The notes under the pieces are model-generated. The model was not told the DNA's origin and ran no database searches. It worked only from the letters and a program-made list of their open reading frames with translations. A stretch of DNA of 64,000 nt. It comes from Notamacropus eugenii (lineage: Eukaryota; Chordata; Mammalia; Diprotodontia; Macropodidae). Location of the stretch: NCBI RefSeq assembly GCF_028372415.1, contig NC_092874.1, forward strand, positions 113,907,744 through 113,971,743, read 5' to 3'. Both the position numbers and the translations under genes were made by a program. Shown here one piece after another: positions 59,201-64,000 of this stretch (position 1 is its first letter; the number at the start of each line of letters is the position of its first letter).

Positions 59201-62057
59201 TTTGGGAAAATTAAGGGTTAGCTTTTAGAAACAACTACCTTTACCCTTGGAAAAAGAGAATCACAGGGGATTCACTACTGCCTACATTCAGTCATGGGGT
59301 GCTCATCACCTTGCTTCTATTTTAATAACTGGAAAGTCAGTTTCTAGCCAAAGAAAAGAGATAACTGAATTTACTGGATTATTAGAGGGGAAAGGGAATA
59401 GTGAGACTGCTAACTGGAATATGAATTCTCTCCCTATGATAAACTGTAAGCAGACCTTGAAAGGTTTCTCCTGAAAGAGTGGAGAAAAACTTCCATTAAA
59501 GGATTCTGGTACCAAGCTACTCTGAAGACCGGACACCAGGGTTGAGAACTGTGTTTATACTCTGTAGGGTTTTGTCTACAAGGAAAGATTCAAGGTCAAT
59601 TGACATTTACTCTACTTAGACCCAGGGCAAATAAATAGGATAAATTAAGTAGAGATTGTTACCAGTAACACAAGGAAACATTTCAGTTCTGAACCATAAT
59701 TAAATAAGTTCTATTGCTGTTTCAGGAAATGGTGTGTCAGTTTACTTCCCTAAGGAAAATATCCTCCTCCAAACTGTTTTATCTCTCCCTATTAGAGTAC
59801 GAGCTCCTTGGGGGAAGGGACTGACTTCACTTTTGTATTTGTATGCCTAGTGTTTAGCCCAGTGCCTGGCTCTTAAGTAACTGATTAATACTAGATGCCA
59901 ACAAGGTAGTACAGTGGATAGAGCACCGGCCCTGGAGTCAGGAGAACCTGAGTTCAAATCTGACTTCAGATACTTGACACTTACTAGCTGTGTGACCTTG
60001 GGGAAGTCACTTGATCCCACTGCCTCACACCTCCCTCCCCAAAAAAAGTAAATACCAGATACTGATATTTATTTAAATCTGGCTCTTAAATGTATACTTT
60101 ACAATTTCACACCAATATTAATAAATAAATGGAAGTTTTGACTGGGTACTCAGTCAACTACAACCTATGGAAACTTTCTTGCTCAGATTATGAGACCAGA
60201 CCATGTAACCCATCCATCTGGTAGTAGTTTGTTCAAATTTACTGCCCAGTAAATTTTACTTATAAGAGAATAAACTGCTTCATACTGCTAGCCTAGAAAA
60301 GCTCAATGCAGGTACTGGGGAAAGAGCTGATCTCAAAGCAGGAAGGTCTAGGTTCAAGTCTTCTAACACATACTGACCCCTGTTTGAGACCCTGACAAAG
60401 TCACTTAATCTGTAGGTGCTCTATCAGAGAAGATGCAGGTTTGCATAGATAGGGAGAGCTTCCTCACCAAAGAAGTCACAGATCCAGTTCCAACCCATAC
60501 AAGGTAACAGCAGGTATGGCTCTTACTACTATGCAAAGGGTGAAAACAAGATCTTAGGGTGAACTAGAAGCATGCAGAATTACCAAACTGAATCAAGTAA
60601 GTTACTGTATAACATATTGATTCCAAATAATTTAATTACTTCCCTCCATAGAACATGAAAGCTAAATGTCTGGAGGAGGGGAATGAGGTAATTCACCTCA
60701 TGCCACCAGCTCAGTCAGGGAATACCAGTATTTTCATTTCAGGTAAAATGACCTGGATCTTCCAAAGAGCAAAAGGAAAACTTCTTCAACCTTCTAATTT
60801 TATTTTTGAAATCAAATAATGCAACGTTAGAAGTAATCTGGTACAACTTCTTCATGTTATAGATCAGATAACTGAGACCCTGAGAAAGTGACTTGCCTAA
60901 GATCACACAGCTAACTAATAGAAGAGTCAAGGCTAAAATCTCATACAAGTTTTTGAAAATGCAAATAAAATAGGAATGTTTGAAATGAATCCCTGGATAA
61001 TGGCACAGTTAATGATGTTGCCAGTCAACAATGAGGTGCCTACTCATTGTATTTAGCTTAATTTATACATGGTAGGGAAAGATGGAAATGGCTTAAGAAT
61101 AGGAAAGTGAATTTCAACAGTGTAATACCTTCCTGTCAAATGTGTGGTTTATCTCAATCAGTAGATTGTGACTAAGCATCATAAATATTTGTTGATACAG
61201 ATGAGAAAATCCAGATATTTTAGCTTTCCTGGTAAAATTGCAAACACAAGGCCTCATTTCTAGAATATATAGAGAACTAAGTCAAATGTACAAAAATACA
61301 AGTCATTCTCCAATTGATAAATAGTCAAAGGACATGAATGGGCAATTATCAGAGGAAGAAATTAAAGATATCTATAGTCATATGAAAAAATGCTCTAAAT
61401 CACTTTTGATTAGAGAGATGCAAATCAAAACAACTCTGAGATACCACATCACACCTATCAGACTGGCAAACATGACAGAACAGAAAGATGATAAATGTTG
61501 GCGAGAATGTGGGAGAGTTGGAACACTAATTCACTGTTGGTGAGCTGATCCAACCCTTCTGGAGAGCAATTTGGAACTATGTCCAAAGGGCTACAAAAAT
61601 GCGCATACCCTTTGACCCAGCAATAGCACTTCTAGCACTGTATCTCCTAGAGATCATAAAAATGGGAAAGGGTCCCACATGTACAAAAATATTTATAGCA
61701 GCTCTCTTTGTGGTGGCCAAAAACTGGAAATCAAGGGGATGCCCATCAACTGGGGAATGGCTGCATAAATTATGGTATATGAATGTAATGGAATACTATT
61801 GTGCTTTAAGAAATGATGAACAGGAAAACTTCAGAGAGTCCTGGAAAGACTTATATGATCTGATGCTGAGCAAAAGGAGCAGAACCAGGAGAACTCTGTG
61901 CACAGCAATGACCACAATGTGTGAGAGTTTTTTTGGTAGACTTGGAACTTCGTTGCAATGCAAGGACTTAAAAAAAACTCCCAGTGGTCTTCTAAGGCAA
62001 AATGACTTCCGCATCCAAAGAAAGAACTATGGAATTCAATCGCAGAATGTAGCCGAT

Positions 62058-62140
<83 letters not shown>

Positions 62141-63712
62141 TTTTGTATGCCATCTCGGGGAGAGAAGAGGGAGGAAAAAGTAATAATCTAAGTTATATGG
62201 TAGTGATTGTAGAACAATGAAAATAAATAAAATTAATTAATTTAAAAAGAAATAAATAAATCAATGAACACATGGGTAAAAAAAAAATTGCAAACACAAA
62301 GGTCCATGAGTTGCTACTGAATTTGTGTTCCACCACTTAATGAATGGAAGACGTCTGGAGAACACCCTGGAAGAGGGTCCTAACCCAATCCACAAAGTTG
62401 TACCACACCTCAAACATCCCCTCTTGGGTCACCAGCATGTCAAATGCTTAGTCATAGCATGAAGTAAGCATTTACTTTACTCACCACAAAGAATTTGAGA
62501 GGACAAATTATGAAAACCTAAGAAAATTTTAAGAACAATACTCAGTAGCTGGGACTCGTTTAACACATGAATGGCTATTATGGTTTGAACCTGTTTCTCC
62601 CCAGTACCAGCTATTTGCCTCAGATCTTTGGGAAATCCTTGTCTTTCATTTCTCTGCTCACAGTACAACCTCTGGCTCCTAACTGAAACTGTGCTTTCCA
62701 CAGACACTTGAACCAAGGCCCAGCTCTTATCCTGTGCCCAAGAAATCCATTAATTTCATCTATACCCATGTATGCTCCCAACCCCCACCACCTAGCCTGA
62801 ACATTCAACCTTTCCCTGATTCTAATATGAATACCTTTCAAAAATCTTGCCACTATCTGTTAAGGAGGATAATTTTATCCCACCCCAGAATCTGCAGGCC
62901 AAGGACTGTTGTTTTTCCCTTTTTATTTTAATTCATCTACATAAATTAGATTTAATTATAAATTGTTTTTATAATTTATTTATATTTTATATACATTTAT
63001 TATTTGTAACTATATTATACATTATGGAATATAACATTATTACTTATATATCTTACATATATATAAAGTATATTATATCAAATTTTTATAATTTATAATT
63101 TTTATTATAATTATAATTTTATAAATTATATCAAATTTTTATAATTTATAATAAATTGCTAAAAAGTAATTGTATTTATGATGACTTCAGTACTGTCTCA
63201 GTAAGGGATATTTATCTCACTCATTAAAATAAAAATAGAACTTTGTTGTAATCATTTAAAAAACAGACTCAAGTTTCCAAACTTAGAAAATAGAGTAACA
63301 ACTCCCACCTTGTCGTGTTCCATCTCTGTTAATGGTTTCAGAAAGGCTAGGAGTGAAGAGACACACTGCATGCTGAAATGTTGGAGAACTCTGTAACATG
63401 AGTGACTGGCAATATTCCATGACGTTGGCACAAATCTACAGTGGAAGAATGGTAGGCAAAACTGAGACACATATCACTGAAATCTAGTCTCAAGGGACAA
63501 TAACGCCACCACTTAATTTCTAAAACTATTTCAAATTATATGATTTTCAATTTAAAGAATATGTCCAAAATTCTTATTCCTCTTACCTGCTGCATAGCCA
63601 GTTCAATCTCATCTCTCTTGTTCATTCGATCTACCTCCACACCATCTTGAAACTTAAATTGTCGCAGTCTGTCTGAACCACCAAAACGACTTAGTAGTCC
63701 TAGGCACTGGCG
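41123..63712 (-). CDS. NUP205: NUP205, 3' part: last seven coding exons of the inner-ring nucleoporin
   Basis: NUP205 is a large alpha-helical scaffold nucleoporin of the nuclear pore inner ring, binding NUP93. Seven - strand exons (63712-63587, 63435-63309, 56659-56493, 54122-53999, 45035-44907, 42986-42913, 41275-41123) join without a phase break to give 299 residues and a TGA stop; human NUP205 is 2012 residues. The translation is continuous and closely follows the known protein: [111 protein letters not shown]-stop. No lesion was seen. The 5' exons lie right of the window. It is upstream of and in the same direction as STMP1. The introns hold many transposons, several antisense to the gene. 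Confidence 0.97.
41535..41715 (-). mobile_element. MIR-like SINE fragment, sense to NUP205
   Basis: 'tgagaggataagggacttgt', 'acatcttcctgactcccaag'; antisense MIR order on +. Confidence 0.5.
41960..42225 (+). mobile_element. tRNA-derived SINE with MIR-like tail
   Basis: 'cacagtggatagagaggtgg', 'aattcaaattcagctttaga', 'gtgtgaccctggaaaagtca', then 'aagcacttagcacaatgcct' and 'gcagatgcttaataaattct'. Confidence 0.8.
42913..42986 (-). CDS. NUP205: NUP205 coding exon, second-last
   Basis: 74 bases. The first two bases (AT) complete a GAT codon with the preceding exon's last G. Encodes [20 protein letters not shown] then DIEQ. Acceptor tttctag, donor gtaagg. Confidence 0.95.
42987..43730 (-). other. 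NUP205 intron stretch without recognised content
   Basis: AT-rich intron sequence between the exon at 42913-42986 and the L1 fragment starting about 43733. Nothing identified. Confidence 0.6.
43733..44725 (+). mobile_element. L1 ORF2 fragment (end of reverse transcriptase and beyond), antisense to NUP205
   Basis: Broken frames read as L1 ORF2: '[12 protein letters not shown]', '[16 protein letters not shown]', 'LDFDKPQDP', and a 117-codon open piece at 44399-44752 with [12 protein letters not shown] and [18 protein letters not shown]. It lacks both ends of an L1 and ends in a T-rich stretch. Stops are frequent; it is dead. Confidence 0.85.
44907..45035 (-). CDS. NUP205: NUP205 coding exon, third-last
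   Basis: 129 bases. Encodes [28 protein letters not shown] and KSRRLQ. Acceptor tacttacag, donor gtaaga. It starts with two bases of a shared codon (TAT, Tyr) and ends with one base of the next. Confidence 0.95.
45036..47109 (-). other. NUP205 intron, left part
   Basis: Only one SINE (45960-46215) is recognised; the remainder is AT-rich with no identified feature. Confidence 0.65.
45960..46215 (+). mobile_element. tRNA-derived SINE with MIR-like tail
   Basis: 'gatagagcatgggcctggaa', 'aagttccaatccatattcaa', 'cagggttgttgtggggatca', 'acacatagtacgagcttaat'. Confidence 0.8.
47110..47125 (+). repeat. Left target-site duplication of HAL1 copy A
   Basis: AAAAATGAAACAGACC, identical to 52911-52926. 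It is preceded by TTT, the expected L1-endonuclease site TTT/AAAA. Confidence 0.92.
47790..48880 (+). pseudogene. HAL1 copy A ORF1 (broken)
   Basis: L1 ORF1-type RNA-binding protein remnant. 47790-48278 gives [15 protein letters not shown], then a long heptad-rich coiled coil ([40 protein letters not shown]) and stops at a TAA. 48392-48880, in another frame, gives the RRM and C-terminal domain ([45 protein letters not shown]) to TGA at 48878. Lesions: an in-frame stop at 48276-48278 and a further frame change near 48345. Confidence 0.88.
49840..49853 (+). repeat. Left target-site duplication of HAL1 copy B
   Basis: AAAATGAATGTTAA, identical to 52869-52882. It is also the 3' terminal sequence of copy A, which served as the target. 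Confidence 0.85.
50011..50325 (+). repeat. Duplicated 166-bp monomer in the 5' UTR of HAL1 copy B
   Basis: acctgcaaacctctcgca occurs at 50011 and again at 50177. The following sequence of each unit aligns (ggtcc-t/a-tc-a/g-cgctg; gatctccagcggc / gatcttcagcggc; cccaccca/ccaccaacag). Copy A has a single such unit (about 47272-47420). It resembles the tandem promoter monomers of some mammalian L1s. Confidence 0.75.
50702..51788 (+). pseudogene. HAL1 copy B ORF1 (one frameshift)
   Basis: Frame 1 from ATG 50702 ([15 protein letters not shown]; coiled coil [20 protein letters not shown]) runs to 51232. The C-terminal half continues in the next frame ([59 protein letters not shown]) to TGA 51786-51788. 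The break is a single frame change around 51165-51190; otherwise the frame is intact, so this copy is better preserved than copy A. Confidence 0.88.
52799..52868 (+). repeat. Candidate 3'-transduced segment of HAL1 copy B
   Basis: Between the first A-rich tail (to about 52798) and the right 14-bp duplication lies ttcatgttagtcatgatcaa and about 30 further bases with no counterpart in copy A, ending in its own (AAAT)n tail (52848-52868). Confidence 0.55.
52869..52882 (+). repeat. Right target-site duplication of HAL1 copy B
   Basis: AAAATGAATGTTAA. Directly after it, 52883-52910 continues copy A's terminal sequence (aagttaaat) and (TTAA)-rich tail. Confidence 0.85.
52911..52926 (+). repeat. 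Right target-site duplication of HAL1 copy A
   Basis: AAAAATGAAACAGACC, 16 of 16 identical to 47110-47125; the next bases differ (aaagg against gaaga). Confidence 0.92.
52927..53998 (-). other. NUP205 intron, right part
   Basis: Ordinary intron sequence with an antisense-oriented MIR-like fragment at about 53690-53825 ('tgcccaaggtcacttagcta'). Nothing else identified. Confidence 0.6.
53999..54122 (-). CDS. NUP205: NUP205 coding exon, fourth-last, with a weak donor
   Basis: 124 bases encoding 41 residues from [14 protein letters not shown] to [11 protein letters not shown] plus one base. Acceptor tttgcag. The donor is gtatcc, poorer than the usual gtaagt. It was chosen because it alone gives the right phase for the next exon. 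Confidence 0.92.
55461..55645. repeat. (AGT/AGC/GGT)n imperfect trinucleotide repeat
   Basis: About 185 bases of agt, agc and ggt triplets, including a pure (agc)5 near 55587, then the partly complementary stretch actacaactactac. Open in one frame for 144 codons only because of the repeat. Confidence 0.92.
55675..55805. repeat. TG/TATG/TA microsatellite
   Basis: (tgta/tatg)n then (ta)n then tcatcatt; directly follows the trinucleotide tract after a 30-base spacer. Confidence 0.9.
56493..56659 (-). CDS. NUP205: NUP205 coding exon, fifth-last
   Basis: 167 bases. Encodes [20 protein letters not shown] through [10 protein letters not shown] to PPDEIKE. Acceptor tctccttag, donor gtgtgt. The two leading bases complete a GAC codon. 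Confidence 0.95.
56880..57125 (-). mobile_element. MIR-like SINE, antisense on +
   Basis: 'gctaatatttatatagcact', 'cctcacaataagccttgaag', 'aaaggaggagattgaggttc', 'cttcctgactctaagtcttt'. Confidence 0.7.
57185..57690 (+). mobile_element. CR1/L3 LINE 3' end, split by an L1 insertion
   Basis: Left piece about 57185-57300 ('gttgtcttcaagtatttgaa', 'gccatgtggaagaggaatta', 'cttggctccagaggataaaa'). Right piece about 57626-57690 ('tgaattagacgctctctaag', 'ataccttccaacattcaaga', 'ttctaggaatct'). Together they follow the CR1/L3 tail order. Confidence 0.65.
57305..57625 (+). mobile_element. L1 3' end inserted in CR1/L3
   Basis: Reads [20 protein letters not shown], then [20 protein letters not shown] and [18 protein letters not shown], homologous to the L1 ORF2 end at 61.6 kb, then marsupial L1 3' UTR ('cccatatcagattgcatgcc', 'atcttcatgagggaggg'). 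Truncated at the 5' end. Confidence 0.75.
57718..58260 (+). mobile_element. Solo LTR of an endogenous retrovirus
   Basis: About 540 bp with LTR architecture: TATA box tataaaa (58104-58110), poly(A) signal AATAAA (58194-58199), a U5-like tail, and internal duplications (a 14-bp repeat at 57828-57841 and 57920-57933; a tandem gctggggtagattt near 57996). No retroviral gene sits beside it. The exact ends are unsure because no clean duplication was seen. Confidence 0.65.
58545..58738 (-). mobile_element. MIR-like SINE, antisense on +
   Basis: 'gcatttacatagtgcctact', 'ccttacaacaaccttgtaaa', 'gtgacttgcccagggtcaca'. Confidence 0.65.
58740..59760 (-). other. NUP205 intron stretch without recognised content
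   Basis: No repeat or exon recognised; AT-rich intronic sequence. Confidence 0.55.
59765..59890 (+). mobile_element. L2-like 3' end
   Basis: 'agagtacgagctccttgggg', 'tgtttagcccagtgcctggc'; L2/MIR-type terminal block, interrupted at its end by the next SINE. Confidence 0.55.
59900..60048 (+). mobile_element. SINE (WSINE-type head, short) with target-site duplication
   Basis: 'gtacagtggatagagcaccg', 'gagttcaaatctgacttcag', 'cacttactagctgtgtgacc', then an A-run. Flanked by AATACTAGAT (59887-59896) and AATACCAGAT (60051-60060), one mismatch. It landed in the tail of the L2-like repeat. Confidence 0.8.
60305..60520 (+). mobile_element. MIR-related SINE
   Basis: 'agcaggaaggtctaggttca', 'accctgacaaagtcacttaa', then 'gatagggagagcttcctcac'; related to 7530-7740. 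Confidence 0.5.
60810..60935 (-). mobile_element. MIR-like fragment
   Basis: 'cagataactgagaccctgag', 'aagtgacttgcctaagatca', 'cacacagctaactaatag'. Confidence 0.5.
61234..61249 (+). repeat. Left target-site duplication of L1
   Basis: AAAATTGCAAACACAA, identical to 62284-62299. Confidence 0.92.
61250..62283 (+). mobile_element. 5'-truncated L1 with intact target-site duplications
   Basis: 1034 bp. The first part reads as the L1 ORF2 C-terminus ([73 protein letters not shown]), with one break near 61540-61600. A 3' UTR follows with a 79-base (GT)n and an A-rich end of the aataaataaa type. Identical 16-bp duplications (61234-61249, 62284-62299) flank it. Typical of target-primed reverse transcription with early stop. 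Antisense to NUP205. Confidence 0.92.
62061..62139. repeat. (GT)39 microsatellite inside the L1
   Basis: 79 uninterrupted bases of alternating g and t. Confidence 0.98.
62284..62299 (+). repeat. Right target-site duplication of L1
   Basis: AAAATTGCAAACACAA, identical to the left copy. Confidence 0.92.
62930..63165. repeat. AT-rich low-complexity tract with local inverted repeats
   Basis: Nearly pure A/T, with repeated ataatttataattttta motifs able to fold back on themselves (63085-63155). It lies 150 bases from the NUP205 exon at 63309. Confidence 0.85.
63309..63435 (-). CDS. NUP205: NUP205 coding exon, sixth-last
   Basis: 127 bases. Begins [20 protein letters not shown], then [14 protein letters not shown] and ends GTRQ plus one base. 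Acceptor ccactgtag, donor gtggga. Confidence 0.95.
63587..63712 (-). CDS. NUP205: NUP205 coding exon, seventh-last (first in window)
   Basis: 42 codons, phase 0 at both ends. [20 protein letters not shown], then [20 protein letters not shown] and QQ. Acceptor ttttttaaag, donor gtaaga. The intron continues to the window edge. Confidence 0.95.
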
Positions 63713-63774
63713 CTTTAAAAAAGTAACAAAATTCTAGTTGACATATCATTGAGTAATACAAAGCAGTTTAGGAA

Positions 63775-64000
63775 AAGACTGATGTAGAAAGGGGCACTTG
63801 AGCTGAATACTGAAGCAGGTAATGGCAAGAAGGGAGTGCAGTTCAGCCATGAGGGACAGCCAGTGCAAAAGGCAAGGAGATGGGAGATGAGAGAAGGTAA
63901 TGCCATGTGTGAGAAACAGCAGTGGATAGACCACAGAGAGAGGGAAGGGGACTGATGTGTAAAGAGGCTGGAAAGCTAGGGAAGGGGTGGGTTGAGCTGC
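63775..64000 (+). repeat. Unclassified marsupial interspersed repeat (continues past window)
   Basis: 'gaatactgaagcaggtaatg', 'gccagtgcaaaaggcaagga', 'gatgtgtaaagaggctggaa'. Same order as at 23.4-23.6 kb. Confidence 0.5.

Noticed and set aside
61599-62183. 194-codon open frame
   Set aside because: L1 ORF2 end running into a (GT)n tract; part of the truncated L1, not a host gene.
62930-63165. AT-rich tract as a replication origin or matrix-attachment site
   Set aside because: Only base composition supports it; no specific motif set could be shown.

Overview
This is vertebrate nuclear DNA from a mammal, almost certainly a marsupial and probably an Australian one. The coding exons are mammalian. 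The intervening DNA is full of marsupial-type repeats: tRNA-derived SINEs with RTE/BovB-like tails, SINEs of the WSINE/WALLSI type ending in (CA)n, marsupial L1 and ORF1-only 'half-L1' (HAL1) elements, and old MIR, L2 and CR1/L3 copies. The species cannot be named from sequence alone. Nothing bacterial, viral-genomic or CRISPR-like is present.

Three protein genes are supported by exon-level reading with matching splice sites and phases. (1) The last three coding exons of SLC13A4 (sodium/sulfate cotransporter) lie on the + strand at 2927-8798. (2) The complete STMP1 gene (C7orf73/mitolamban; 47 residues in three very small exons) lies on the - strand at 15852-31874, with a CpG-island promoter near 31-32 kb. 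(3) The last seven coding exons of NUP205 (inner-ring nucleoporin; 299 residues here) lie on the - strand at 41123-63712, and the gene continues beyond the right edge. The order and orientation are those of human 7q33, seen from the opposite strand. SLC13A4 and STMP1 converge tail to tail; STMP1 and NUP205 are in tandem.

Region by region: 1-8.8 kb is SLC13A4 introns and exons with many SINE/MIR insertions, a CR1/L3 tail and a small inverted-repeat DNA element. 8.8-15.8 kb is the convergent intergenic stretch, including the probable 3' UTRs. 15.8-31.9 kb is STMP1, whose long first intron carries SINEs, L2 pieces and a rearranged L1/HAL1 mosaic and whose CpG island contains a 38-bp GC-rich tandem repeat. 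32-41 kb is intergenic DNA with a deleted Tigger1-like transposon. 41-64 kb is the NUP205 3' half, whose introns hold an antisense L1 ORF2 fragment, a nested pair of HAL1 elements (47.1-52.9 kb), a compound trinucleotide repeat, an LTR and a truncated L1 with clean target-site duplications.

Most long open frames here are not genes. The 353-codon frame near 31 kb comes from the GC-rich tandem repeat, and those at 47-52 kb and 61.6 kb are retrotransposon remnants. The most notable items are the STMP1 microprotein, hidden in exons of 5, 18 and 24 codons, and the HAL1-inside-HAL1 insertion with both sets of target-site duplications and a candidate 3' transduction.
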